Shown: positions 1 to 8,034, counted from the stretch's first letter. The stretch: 26,494 bases of DNA from Gammaproteobacteria bacterium (GCA_020027415.1 JAHRAW010000047.1:1-26494); one strand, 5' to 3'. Notes: generated by a model not told the origin, from the sequence alone. Made by a program: numbers and translations.

Positions 1-228
1 GGCGGAGCCATTGTGTTGTCCTACTTCGCCAACTACCTAATCAAACAAACCACTTGGCAAGGCAACTTGTTCACCTACGCCATGCCCACCAGCGATGATA
101 CCTTCGCCTACGGCATGCGCGTAAATCCCAATAAAAACTGGGAATTCGGGCTAAACATCACCGACCGTTCCTATGCCGAAACTCCGCAAGACCCGTACTA
201 CGATTTGAAAGTAGAATACCGCTTTTGA
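1..228 (+). CDS. C-terminal fragment of a probable outer-membrane beta-barrel protein (partial, 5' end outside window)
   Basis: The reading frame is open from the first base and ends with a stop at 226-228, giving 75 residues. The visible sequence alternates polar and hydrophobic/aromatic residues (for example WEFGLNITD and YYDLKVEYRF) and ends in phenylalanine preceded by Y-R. That is the classical C-terminal beta-signal recognised by the BAM complex. The 3' ends of porin-like or OmpA-like barrels look like this, but the fragment is too short to name a family. A GTG at 13 is in frame but is unlikely to be the true start, because the frame is open up to the window edge. An intrinsic terminator follows about 75 bases downstream. 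The barrel interpretation is inference from the terminal motif. Confidence 0.6.
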   Translation, partial: GGAIVLSYFANYLIKQTTWQGNLFTYAMPTSDDTFAYGMRVNPNKNWEFGLNITDRSYAETPQDPYYDLKVEYRF

Positions 229-243
229 ATCCATAAGTACCGG

Positions 244-292
244 CGGGGGCGGTTTTGGCAATTCCCCGGAACCGAATGAAACTCCGCCCCCG
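244..292 (+). other. GC-rich inverted repeat in 3' UTR (long hairpin)
   Basis: CGGGGGCGG at 244-252 pairs perfectly with CCGCCCCCG at 284-292. The intervening loop holds a smaller TTCC/GGAA inverted repeat. It lies between the stop of the outer-membrane protein and the intrinsic terminator at 303-331, so it would be part of the 3' UTR. It could protect the 3' end of the transcript or be a 3'-UTR-derived small RNA, but nothing proves either. Confidence 0.5.
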
Positions 293-302
293 TCTGTGCA
301 TC

Positions 303-331
303 GCCCCCCATTTCATCGGGGGGCTTTTTTT
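303..331 (+). terminator. Intrinsic terminator after the outer-membrane protein gene
   Basis: A 7-bp perfect GC stem (GCCCCCC at 303-309 with GGGGGGC at 318-324) encloses an 8-base loop and is followed directly by seven T residues (325-331). This is a textbook rho-independent terminator for the upstream partial gene on the plus strand. Confidence 0.9.
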
Positions 332-400
332 GTTAGACTTGGATTCTCGCAACCACACGCTTAAAACCGCGGGAATGACGAGGTGGGCAAGGTGGGGGCT

Positions 401-409
401 TGCTATACT
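401..409 (+). promoter_or_regulatory. Extended -10 promoter element for the TauE/SafE permease, possibly leaderless
   Basis: TGCTATACT matches an extended -10 (TGnTATAAT) with one change. Only six bases separate it from the ATG at 416, so the predicted transcription start falls at or next to the A of the start codon. No convincing -35 hexamer is visible, which is compatible with an extended -10 promoter. Confidence 0.5.
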
Positions 410-415
410 GCCCGC

Positions 416-1183
416 ATGCAAATTATCCCCTCCCTACTCCAATTTGACGGACTCGGCGTATTGGTTATTGCGGTGCTAATTGCCGGCATCGTGCGCGGGT
501 TTTCCGGGTTTGGCACGGCGTTGGTGTTTGTGCCGATTGCGGCGACGGTGGCGCCGCCGATTTGGGTTATTTTGATGATGATGATGTTTGATATCTTCGG
601 TCTGCTGTTTCTGCTGCCGCGCGCGTGGCGGGACGGCGAGCCCAAAGATGTCGCCGTGTTGGGCGTTGGCGCGCTCATCGCCCTGCCGTTAGGCGTGTAT
701 CTGCTCACCCGATTGGAGCCGAATTTATTCCGCTGGTTGGTTTCCACGTTGTCGTTTACGATGTTAGTTTTACTGCTGAGCGGCTGGCGTTACGGTCGCG
801 CATTAAACGCCGCGGCGACCATGTTGATCGGCATGCTCAGCGGGTTTTTGGCGGGCGTCGCCGCATTGCCCGGTCCGCCGGTCATCTTGTCTTATCTTTC
901 CAGTCCGCGCGCGCCGCAAGTGATTCGCGCCAACACTATGATGTATTTGTTCTTGGTGGATTTGTTAACCATGTTGGTGTTCGCCGTCAAAACCCTATTG
1001 GTTTGGTTGCCGTTGTTAATCGGTTTGTTGTTGGCGGCGCCGTATGCGCTCGGCGGCTATATCGGGCAGCGTATTTTCAATCCGCAACAAGAGGCGGTGT
1101 ATCGTAGGGTTGCGTACGCCATCATCGCCGTCAGCGCGCTCATCGGATTGCCAATTTGGGGGGCAATTTGGAGAGCAACTTAG
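416..1183 (+). CDS. TauE/SafE (TSUP) family membrane permease
   Basis: This 255-residue protein is almost wholly hydrophobic, with about eight predicted membrane helices. It has the N-terminal signature of the TSUP family (AGIVRGFSGFGTALV) and a second half-repeat containing GMLSGFLAGVAALPGPPVI. Family members move sulfite, sulfoacetate or other small organic anions across the inner membrane. I chose ATG 416 rather than the upstream 383 frame start, because the homologous region begins there and a -10 element lies just before it. The gene sits 106 bases upstream of glcD on the same strand, so glycolate or a related 2-hydroxy acid is a plausible substrate. That is inference from position only; the family does not allow substrate prediction. 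Confidence 0.85.
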   Translation: MQIIPSLLQFDGLGVLVIAVLIAGIVRGFSGFGTALVFVPIAATVAPPIWVILMMMMFDIFGLLFLLPRAWRDGEPKDVAVLGVGALIALPLGVYLLTRLEPNLFRWLVSTLSFTMLVLLLSGWRYGRALNAAATMLIGMLSGFLAGVAALPGPPVILSYLSSPRAPQVIRANTMMYLFLVDLLTMLVFAVKTLLVWLPLLIGLLLAAPYALGGYIGQRIFNPQQEAVYRRVAYAIIAVSALIGLPIWGAIWRAT

Positions 1184-1289
1184 AAATAGGGAAAGTTGCG
1201 TACACCGAAAAGCGGCTACCCGCGTGGTCGGTTTGTTCTAAACTAATTCTGCGTTGGCAGCCGCCGCCGCAGCCTACCGTTATGACCTC

Positions 1290-2771
1290 ATGAATCGTTC
1301 AGCAACCAATTGCCCGCCGCCGAGTCGTCAGTCGTTGGCGCGACGGTTGCGCAAATTTTTACCGCGCGATGCGGTGATTGCGCAACCGGAGGCGTTGCGC
1401 GTGTATGAATGCGACGGCTTGAGCGCGTATCGTCAGTTGCCGAAATTGGTCATCCTGCCGCGCACCGTGGCGCAGGTTCAACAAGTCATGCGGGTTTGCA
1501 ATGAACTGCGGGTGCCGGTGGTCAGCCGCGGCGCCGGCACCGGTCTTTCCGGCGGGGCGTTGCCGCACGCCGACGGCATCGTGTTGAGTTTGGCGAACAT
1601 GAATGCGTTGCTGCAAATTGATGCGGTGCATCGCACCGCGCGCGTGCAGCCGGGCATTCGCAATCTCGCGGTTTCTGAGGCGGTTAAGCATTTGGGGCTT
1701 TTTTATGCGCCCGACCCGTCATCGCAAATCGCTTGCACCATCGGCGGCAATGTGGCGGAAAACGCCGGCGGCGTGCATTGCTTGAAATACGGGCTAACCG
1801 TGCACAACATACTCAGCCTAACCATCGTCACCATAGACGGCGAGTTGCTCACCCTCGGCGGCGGTTTGGATGCGCCGGGATACGATTTGTTGGCGTTGCT
1901 GATTGGCTCGGAAGGCATGCTGGGGGTGGTGGTGGAAGTTACGCTGAAACTATTGCCGCTGCCGCAATCCGTGCAAGTGCTGTTGGCGGCGTTTGATACG
2001 GTGGAAAAAGCCGCCGACAGCGTCGCCGCGCTGATTGCCGACGGCATCATTGCGGCCGGCCTGGAAATGATGGATAACCCGGCGATTCGCGCGGCGGAGG
2101 ATTTCACCCAAGCCGGCTATCCCCGCGCCGCCGCCGCGTTGCTGTTATGCGAACTGGACGGCATCCCGCAGCAAGTGGCCGCCGAAGTCGCCGTCGCGCG
2201 GCGCATTTTTCAACAACACGGCGCGGTGGAAATCCGCGTGGCGCGCGATGAACACGAGCGGGCGAGGTTCTGGTCCGGGCGCAAAAATGCGTTTCCGGCG
2301 GTCGGGCGCATTACGCCGGATTACTATTGCATTGACGGCACCATTCCGCGTAAAGCGGTGGGCGCGGTGTTGCGTCAAATTGCGCGCTGGTCCGACGAGT
2401 ACGGATTGCCCGTCGCCAATGTGTTTCACGCCGGCGACGGCAACCTGCATCCGCTGATTTTGTATGACGCGAACCAACCCGGCGCGTTACAGAAAACCGA
2501 GCAACTCGGCGGCGAAATTCTGCGCTTGTGTTTAGCGGTTGGCGGCACGATTACCGGCGAACACGGGGTCGGCGTGGAAAAAGTGGGGGAGATGTGCGTG
2601 CAATTCAACGACCACGAGCGCGCGCAGATGCACGCCGTGCGCGAGGCGTTTGACCCCAAGCGGCTGTTAAACCCGGGCAAAGCCATTCCCACTTTGGCGC
2701 GCTGCGCGGAATACAACGCCATGCATGTGCATCGCGGGGCGACGCGGTTTGCGGAAATTGAACGCTTGTAG
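1290..2771 (+). CDS. glcD: Glycolate oxidase FAD-binding subunit GlcD
   Basis: GlcD is the FAD/FMN-containing dehydrogenase subunit of the three-part glycolate oxidase, which converts glycolate to glyoxylate. The 493-residue product is close to the 499 residues of the E. coli protein. The FAD_binding_4 domain occupies roughly residues 45-230, with GAGTGLSGGA at 81-90 and a PDPSS...CTIGGNVAENAGG segment at 141-161. The FAD-linked oxidase C-terminal domain carries VFHAGDGNLHP, GEHGVGVEK and the terminal FDPKRLLNPGKA signature. I chose ATG 1290; a TTG at 1254 would only add an alanine-rich leader. glcE and glcF follow immediately, which supports the assignment over other D-lactate-dehydrogenase-like paralogues. 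Confidence 0.95.
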   Translation: MNRSATNCPPPSRQSLARRLRKFLPRDAVIAQPEALRVYECDGLSAYRQLPKLVILPRTVAQVQQVMRVCNELRVPVVSRGAGTGLSGGALPHADGIVLSLANMNALLQIDAVHRTARVQPGIRNLAVSEAVKHLGLFYAPDPSSQIACTIGGNVAENAGGVHCLKYGLTVHNILSLTIVTIDGELLTLGGGLDAPGYDLLALLIGSEGMLGVVVEVTLKLLPLPQSVQVLLAAFDTVEKAADSVAALIADGIIAAGLEMMDNPAIRAAEDFTQAGYPRAAAALLLCELDGIPQQVAAEVAVARRIFQQHGAVEIRVARDEHERARFWSGRKNAFPAVGRITPDYYCIDGTIPRKAVGAVLRQIARWSDEYGLPVANVFHAGDGNLHPLILYDANQPGALQKTEQLGGEILRLCLAVGGTITGEHGVGVEKVGEMCVQFNDHERAQMHAVREAFDPKRLLNPGKAIPTLARCAEYNAMHVHRGATRFAEIERL

Positions 2772-2788
2772 GTTGCGCTGCCAACCCG

Positions 2789-2818
2789 ATGTCAATGTCA
2801 ATACCAACGCCAACGCCC
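2789..2818 (+). repeat. Six-base periodic repeat at the glcE start codon
   Basis: Five consecutive hexamers (ATGTCA, ATGTCA, ATACCA, ACGCCA, ACGCCC) include the start codon and encode MSMSIPTPTP. Another in-frame hexameric series (GAAGTG, GAAGTG, GAAGTT) lies at 3632-3649 of the same gene, and an Asn-Ala repeat at 3662-3694. Confidence 0.85.
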
Positions 2819-3934
2819 GAAGCGGATTGCCAACAAGCCTTACAACAACGCGTGCAAACCGCGTATGCACAGCGGCAACCGCAGCCGCTGTGCATCATCG
2901 GCGGCGACAGCAAGGCTTTCTATGGACGCGAAGCCGTTGGCGAACCGCTGCACGCCGGCGCGCATTGCGGAGTGCTGGATTATGACCCCTCCGAGTTGGT
3001 GATTACCGCGCGCGCCGGCACCCGCATGCACGCGGTGCAACAACTGCTGGCTGCGGAACAGCAGATGCTTGGTTTTGAGCCGCCGCGATTTTCCGCCACC
3101 ACCACCGTGGGCGGCGCGGTGGCGGCGGGGTTATCCGGACCGCGCCGTCCATACGCGGGCGCGGTGCGGGATTTTGTGTTAGGAGTCAAAATCATTAACG
3201 GCAAAGGGGAAGTCATGCGCTTCGGCGGTCAAGTGATGAAAAATGTCGCCGGTTTTGACATTGCCCGGTTGATGGTCGGCGCCATGGGAACTTTGGGCGT
3301 GTTGTTGGAGGTTTCCCTCAGAGTGATGCCGCAGCCGCAAGCGGAAACCACTTGCCGATTCGCGCACCGCCAACCGCAGCAAGCCATCGCCCTGTTCAAC
3401 CAATTGGCGGCGCGCCCGTTGCCGTTATCGGCGGCGGCGTGGAGCGACGGGACAACGCGCCTACGCTGGTCGGGCAATCAAGCCGCGGTGCGCAACGCCG
3501 TTCAATCTATCGGCGGCGAAGAGGAGTCGGACGCCGCCGGACGCGCCTTCTGGCGACAACTGAGGGACCATGACCTGCCATTTTTTGGCGGCGAACAACC
3601 GTTGTTGCGTTATGCGGTGCGCGCCGGCACGGAAGTGGAAGTGGAAGTTGAGCCGCGCAAAACGAATGCCAATGCAGACACGAATGCGAACGCCGCGCAA
3701 TTGTTGGATTGGGGCGGTGCGCAACGGTGGTTGCGCGGCGCGATCAACTTGGACGAACTACGCAAAATCGCCGCCGCGCACGGCGGGCATGTTACCCATT
3801 TTCGCCATGGCGACCGCCAAGGCGAAGTGTTTCAATCGCTCAGCGCGCCGTTGCACGCGCTGCACCGCCGCCTGAAACGCGCCTTTGACCCCGCTGGCAT
3901 CCTCAACCCGAGCCGCCTATACGCGGATTTGTGA
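2789..3934 (+). CDS. glcE: Glycolate oxidase subunit GlcE
   Basis: GlcE is the second flavin-binding subunit of glycolate oxidase. The 381-residue protein carries an FAD_binding_4 fold, with DPSELVITARAGTRM at about 66-80, TVGGAVAAGLSGPRRPYAGAVRDFVLG at about 106-132 and VMKNVAGFDIARLMVGAMGTLG at about 149-170. It ends in the family-typical FDPAGILNPSRLY. It is about 30 residues longer than E. coli GlcE. Part of the excess is low-complexity: an N-terminal MSMSIPTPTP tract and an internal EVEVEVEP...NANADTNANA tract (about 282-302), both with six-base periodicity. It begins 17 bases after the glcD stop, and glcF begins one base after its own stop, so the three genes form an operon. Confidence 0.95.
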   Translation: MSMSIPTPTPEADCQQALQQRVQTAYAQRQPQPLCIIGGDSKAFYGREAVGEPLHAGAHCGVLDYDPSELVITARAGTRMHAVQQLLAAEQQMLGFEPPRFSATTTVGGAVAAGLSGPRRPYAGAVRDFVLGVKIINGKGEVMRFGGQVMKNVAGFDIARLMVGAMGTLGVLLEVSLRVMPQPQAETTCRFAHRQPQQAIALFNQLAARPLPLSAAAWSDGTTRLRWSGNQAAVRNAVQSIGGEEESDAAGRAFWRQLRDHDLPFFGGEQPLLRYAVRAGTEVEVEVEPRKTNANADTNANAAQLLDWGGAQRWLRGAINLDELRKIAAAHGGHVTHFRHGDRQGEVFQSLSAPLHALHRRLKRAFDPAGILNPSRLYADL

Positions 3935-3935
3935 T

Positions 3936-5249
3936 ATGCAAACTTCGCTCAGCGCCGAATTCCAAAACACCGCGCCCGGACGGCAAGCAGAGAAAATCTT
4001 GCGCGCCTGCGTGCATTGCGGTCTTTGCAACGCCACCTGCCCCACCTATGAACTATTGGGCGACGAGCGGGATAGCCCGCGCGGGCGCATTTACCAGATG
4101 AAGCAACTCTTTGAAGGGCATGCGGTGAGCCGCAGCCTGCGGCTGCACCTGGACCGTTGCCTCCGCTGTCGGGCGTGCGAGACCACCTGCCCGTCTGGAG
4201 TGCAATACAACACGCTGTTAGAACTCAGCCACGCAACGCTGGACCGAAAACTGCCGCGCAGCCTCGGCGACCGCATGCGGCGGCGCGCGCTCGGGCGCTT
4301 CATCGCCAACGGCACCGGTTTTGCGCGCTTACTGCGACTGGGCTGGCGCTGCCGAAGGCTGCTGCCGACCGCGGTGCGCCGCTGGTTGCCGCCGCAACCA
4401 AGCCCGCAACCAAATCTAAATCCAGCCCCAGCGGGCACAAAATGGCCCCCGCGGCGGCATGCGCGCAAGATGATTGCGCTGGCTGGTTGTGTGCAGTCAG
4501 CGGCAACACCCAACACCAACCTAGCCGCCGCCCGCGTGCTGGACCGACTGGGCATTTCGTTGTTTGAAGTCGGCGCGGCGCGCTGCTGCGGGGCGGCGCA
4601 ATTGCATACCGGCGGGCATACCGGCGGCGAACCCGCTGGGCTGGCGGCGGCGCGGGCGTTGATTGATCAGTGGTTGCCGCACCTGCAAAGCGGCGCCGAA
4701 GCCATCGTGATGACGGCGAGCGGTTGCGGCCTCACCATCAAGGAGTATCCGCAGTGGTTTGCGAATGAGCCTGCCTACCGCGAAAAAGCGCGCCAAATCA
4801 GCGCAAAAACGCTTGACCTCAGCGAGGTGGTGGCGCGGGAACTGCCGCATGATTATGCGCCCGCGCGCCGGCAGGAATCGCCGCGTAAAGTCGCCTTCCA
4901 CGCGCCATGCACTTTGCAGCATGGGCAGCGCACGCGCGGGGTGGTGGAAGCGATGCTAACGCGGGGCGGTTATACGCTGTGCGAAGTGCGCGATGCGCAT
5001 TTGTGTTGCGGCGCCGCCGGCACCTATTCCATTTTGCAGCCGAAACTTGCCGCGCAGTTGCGACAAAATAAACAAGCCGCGCTCGCCGCATCGGGCGCGC
5101 AAGTGGTATGCACCGCCAATGTCGGCTGTCAGATGCACTTAGGGATGAATTTCACGCAAGGGACGAATTCCACGCAATCAGTAGTGCACTGGATTGAGTT
5201 GCTGGAACGAGTTTTGCCGCCGCAAATCAACACCAACGCAAATGGTTAG
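3936..5249 (+). CDS. glcF: Glycolate oxidase iron-sulfur subunit GlcF
   Basis: GlcF passes electrons from the flavin subunits toward the respiratory chain. The N-terminal ferredoxin-like region has two 4Fe-4S motifs: Cys25, 28, 31, 35 (CVHCGLCNATCP) and Cys75, 78, 81, 85 (CLRCRACETTCPSG). Two cysteine-rich CCG domains follow, with CCGAAQLHTGG and CCGAAGTYS. The start at ATG 3936 is one base after the glcE stop and gives 437 residues, about 30 longer than the E. coli protein. Extra length comes from a linker PQPSPQPNLNPAPAG between the two halves, a tandem six-residue duplication near the end (GMNFTQ GTNSTQ), and an INTNANG tail. The stop overlaps the convergent bioY stop by four bases. Confidence 0.95.
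   Translation: MQTSLSAEFQNTAPGRQAEKILRACVHCGLCNATCPTYELLGDERDSPRGRIYQMKQLFEGHAVSRSLRLHLDRCLRCRACETTCPSGVQYNTLLELSHATLDRKLPRSLGDRMRRRALGRFIANGTGFARLLRLGWRCRRLLPTAVRRWLPPQPSPQPNLNPAPAGTKWPPRRHARKMIALAGCVQSAATPNTNLAAARVLDRLGISLFEVGAARCCGAAQLHTGGHTGGEPAGLAAARALIDQWLPHLQSGAEAIVMTASGCGLTIKEYPQWFANEPAYREKARQISAKTLDLSEVVARELPHDYAPARRQESPRKVAFHAPCTLQHGQRTRGVVEAMLTRGGYTLCEVRDAHLCCGAAGTYSILQPKLAAQLRQNKQAALAASGAQVVCTANVGCQMHLGMNFTQGTNSTQSVVHWIELLERVLPPQINTNANG
5142..5177 (+). repeat. 18-bp tandem duplication inside glcF
   Basis: Two adjacent 18-base units (5142-5159 and 5160-5177) differ at two positions and translate in frame to GMNFTQ and GTNSTQ. They interrupt the conserved segment between the CQMHLG motif and the final VVHWIELLE helix. 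Confidence 0.85.
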
Positions 5250-5896
5250 CGGGAATCGGCAAACTTGCGCGCCTTCCACACGCTCGGCAACACCCACATC
5301 GCCAACGCAATTTTCAGCGCATCGCCAAGTAGGAACGGATACAACCCCCACTGCAGAATCGGTTGCTCCCACCCGAGCAACGCCCCCAACCACAACAAGC
5401 CGGCGGCATACATGATGAGATTGCCGACTAACATAGCGGCGCAAGTGGTGGACACGCGCCGGTCCCAGCCTCGTTCGGCAAGATAACCGCACGCGGCGGC
5501 GGCTACTACAAAGCCCGCCAAATATCCGCCAGTTGGTCCCATCATATAGGCGAAGCCGAGCCCCTGTTGCGGGGTGGCGGCAAACACCGGCAAACCAATT
5601 GCGCCTTGCGCGAGATACAGCAACACGGTCAGCGCGCCTAATTTCCAGCCATACGCGAAGCCGATGAGCAAGACCACAAAAGTTTGCATGGTCAGCGGCA
5701 CCGGGTAAAACGGAATTTGCACCTTCGCCGACAAGGTTAGCAACAGAGTTCCGCCGATCGCTAACATTAAGTTGCGCCCTAAGTCTCGGACTTGGTTGCG
5801 GAATTGATTTTGATTTTGGGCTTGGCTTGGGCTTGCCCACAATTGGGAACCCAAGGTTGGATATTTGAAGCCGTGCGGCATGCTGTGAGCGTTCAT
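5246..5896 (-). CDS. bioY: BioY family biotin transporter (S component)
   Basis: BioY is the membrane-embedded biotin-binding component of an energy-coupling-factor transporter and can also act alone. The 216-residue protein shows the diagnostic run KVQIPFYPVPLTMQTFVVLL at about 58-77, then YLAQGAIGLPVFA at about 94-106 and MMGPTGGYLAGF at about 118-129, with six predicted helices. Residues 1-41 are an unusual hydrophilic N-terminal extension that includes SPSQAQNQNQ, encoded by hexameric repeats; typical BioY proteins begin close to the first helix. It lies 58 bases downstream of lnt on the same strand. No EcfA or EcfT genes are visible nearby. No BirA-type operator is recognisable upstream. 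Confidence 0.93.
   Translation of the reverse strand: MNAHSMPHGFKYPTLGSQLWASPSQAQNQNQFRNQVRDLGRNLMLAIGGTLLLTLSAKVQIPFYPVPLTMQTFVVLLIGFAYGWKLGALTVLLYLAQGAIGLPVFAATPQQGLGFAYMMGPTGGYLAGFVVAAAACGYLAERGWDRRVSTTCAAMLVGNLIMYAAGLLWLGALLGWEQPILQWGLYPFLLGDALKIALAMWVLPSVWKARKFADSR
5804..5833 (-). repeat. Hexameric repeat within the bioY N-terminal extension
   Basis: On the plus strand the series is TTGATT, TTGATT, TTGGGC, TTGGCT, TGGGCT. It is read on the minus strand as SQAQNQNQ-type residues ahead of the first membrane helix. Confidence 0.75.
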
Positions 5897-5954
5897 AAAT
5901 CTAACTCGGATGGTCGGTTGGGGCTGAATGAGGTACGGTAATTAGGCTCGTATG

Positions 5955-7487
5955 CTAACGCAATTTACGCCGCCCAAGCAACCACCCGAAACCGATCAAC
6001 AGCGCGCTGAACAGCAACGCCGGGCGGTCGCCAAACTGGACATAGGGGGTGCTGCCGGCGCGCGGTTGCACTTTGGCGGTGAGCACGGTTTTTACGAATT
6101 GCGGCGCCACCTCATCCAAACCGCCGCGCCAATTGATGACCGACGACAAGCCGTTGTTGGAGGAGCGAATCATCGGGCGCGCGCTTTCCAACGAGCGGAA
6201 GCGCGCCATCTGTAGGCGCTGATGCGGGGCGAACGAATCACCAAACCACATGTCCTCGCTGACATTGAGCAACACCCCGGCGCTTGCCACCTGCTCGCGC
6301 CAAGTTTGGGGGAAGGCGTCTTCGTAACAAATGGAAGCCGCAAAGCGGTTGCCGGCGGCGCGCAACGGCGCTTGCGGCGCGCGCCACGAGGCGAAATCGG
6401 ACATGGGAATGTTGAGCCGCGCGAATAACGGCTGAAACAACCATTTCATCGGTAAAAATTCGCCGAACGGCACCAGATGCCGCTTGTGATACAGCATCGT
6501 CCGGTCGGCACCGGTAAACGCGGCGATGCTATTGAATGACTCGCCTTGCCCGCGGTCCGCTTGTCCGCCCGTTTGCGCATCCTTTTTCGCTGGGCGACTC
6601 TCGCCCAGCGTCAGTGCGCCAAAAATAAAGTCGGCCGGATGCGCGCGCAGTTGGCGGTGGAAATCGGCGGGCAGGCGATGCAGATACTCCGGCACCGCGG
6701 CTTCGGGCCACACCACTAAATCCACATCGCGGTGGCGCGCGCTTTGCGCGAGATAGTCGGCGATAATTTGCGCGCGTTGGCGCGGCTGCCATTTGTGCTG
6801 CAACGGCACATTATTTTGCACGATGGCGACCGAGATTTCCGCGCCCTGCGGTTGCGTCCACGGCGCGGTAGCAAGTTGCCACCCACCCAACCAGCCCAAG
6901 CCAAGCAACGATGACAGCAGCAAGTTGTCCCACGACCATTCCAGCAACAACGCCAACAACGCGCCGGCGCTCATCAACGCCAACAAGCCGACCAGATAAA
7001 CCCCGCCAAGCGGCGCCAGCCCGGCGAGAGGGGTGTCTAACATCGCATAACCGCCGGTGAGCCACGGGAAGCCGGTGCACAGCCAGCCGCGCAACCATTC
7101 ACCCAACAACCAGATGCTCGGCATAATCAAAATGGCGCGCATGGTCGTCGCGTGCGGCGCGGTGGCGCGATAAAGGACGTAGGACTGCAACCAGCCAGCC
7201 AGCGCCGGCAACAGCGATACCGCCGCCACCAACAGCGCCACGCACAAGCCGGCAAGCCATGGCGGCAAGCCGCCGAAATTGTGCAAACTGACATAAATCC
7301 ACGAGGTGCCGAGCCCGAACATCCCCACTCCAAACACAAACCCATACCAAGCGGCGGCACCGCGCTTCGCGCGCAACCACAGCCCAAATAGAACGGCGAA
7401 GCTGAGCAGGCACAGCAACCACCAGCCAAACGGGGCAAAGGCAAGCGCATTCAAGGCGCCGGCGAGCAATGCGAGTAAAGTTTTCAT
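5955..7487 (-). CDS. lnt: Apolipoprotein N-acyltransferase
   Basis: Lnt adds the third acyl chain to the N-terminal cysteine of outer-membrane lipoproteins, at the inner membrane. The 510-residue product has about seven hydrophobic helices in residues 1-205, followed by a periplasmic nitrilase-like domain and a final membrane helix. The catalytic triad is visible: Glu262 (VVWPEAAVPE), Lys335 (YHKRHLVPFGEFLP) and Cys387 (SICYEDAFP). All conserved active-site neighbours are present, so it should be active. A hydrophilic stretch at about 295-317 is probably a lineage-specific loop. In E. coli ybeX lies between ybeY and lnt; here only 73 bases separate them, with no coding capacity. Confidence 0.96.
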   Translation of the reverse strand: MKTLLALLAGALNALAFAPFGWWLLCLLSFAVLFGLWLRAKRGAAAWYGFVFGVGMFGLGTSWIYVSLHNFGGLPPWLAGLCVALLVAAVSLLPALAGWLQSYVLYRATAPHATTMRAILIMPSIWLLGEWLRGWLCTGFPWLTGGYAMLDTPLAGLAPLGGVYLVGLLALMSAGALLALLLEWSWDNLLLSSLLGLGWLGGWQLATAPWTQPQGAEISVAIVQNNVPLQHKWQPRQRAQIIADYLAQSARHRDVDLVVWPEAAVPEYLHRLPADFHRQLRAHPADFIFGALTLGESRPAKKDAQTGGQADRGQGESFNSIAAFTGADRTMLYHKRHLVPFGEFLPMKWLFQPLFARLNIPMSDFASWRAPQAPLRAAGNRFAASICYEDAFPQTWREQVASAGVLLNVSEDMWFGDSFAPHQRLQMARFRSLESARPMIRSSNNGLSSVINWRGGLDEVAPQFVKTVLTAKVQPRAGSTPYVQFGDRPALLFSALLIGFGWLLGRRKLR

Positions 7488-7560
7488 TGGATTTTATCGG
7501 CAAGGCGGCGCGCAAATGCGCCCATTTTCGCAACTCGCGGGCGGTGGGCGGCTGGCGGCG

Positions 7561-8034
7561 TTACGCCGCCAGGGGACGAATCGCCATCCCAATTTCCGCC
7601 ATGATGGCTCGTTCCAGCGCTTCCATCTGTTCGGCTGGCGCTGGTAGTTGATGGTCAAAGCCGCACAAATGCAACGTGCCATGGATCGTTAAATGCGCCC
7701 AATGTTGCAGCGGCGGCAGGCGGTGGGTGGCGGCGTACGCAGCCACCAGCGGCGCGCAAATTACCACATCTCCCAAGATCTTCAGCGGCAACCCGGCAAT
7801 CGCTTCAAACGGAAAAGACAATACATCGGTGGCGTCGCGCCGATTGCGATAACGCTGATTGAGCGCCGCCATTTCGGCGCGCGCAACCACGCGCACGGTG
7901 ATTTCCCCAGCCGGGCGCGCAATTTCTTGTAAAGCCGCGGTGACCCAGCCTTGAAACTGGCGGCGGGTCGGAATTGGAGGCGCCGACGCGCAAGCAATTT
8001 GTAGTTGTAGTTGCATCGGTCGTCTCAGTTGCAT
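7561..8034 (-). CDS. ybeY: Endoribonuclease YbeY (16S rRNA maturation)
   Basis: YbeY is a zinc-dependent endoribonuclease involved in 16S rRNA 3'-end maturation and ribosome quality control. The metal-binding signature HGTLHLCGFDH is present with His118, His122 and His128, and the conserved RNRRDATDVLSFPFE precedes it at about 63-77. The product is 157 residues, the usual size. The start is either ATG 8034 or ATG 8016. The first residues (MQLRRPMQLQLQ) arise from a short repeat tract shared with the end of phoH, so 8016 may be the functional start. It follows phoH in the conserved miaB-phoH-ybeY order. Confidence 0.95.
   Translation of the reverse strand: MQLRRPMQLQLQIACASAPPIPTRRQFQGWVTAALQEIARPAGEITVRVVARAEMAALNQRYRNRRDATDVLSFPFEAIAGLPLKILGDVVICAPLVAAYAATHRLPPLQHWAHLTIHGTLHLCGFDHQLPAPAEQMEALERAIMAEIGMAIRPLAA

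Noticed and set aside
1254..1289. Upstream TTG start for glcD adding MAAAAAAYRYDL
   Set aside because: It lacks a ribosome-binding site and family match; ATG 1290 gives the normal length.
5178..5840. 220-codon minus-strand frame overlapping bioY
   Set aside because: It overlaps bioY in another frame on the same strand; arginine-rich composition and no domain mark it as a shadow.
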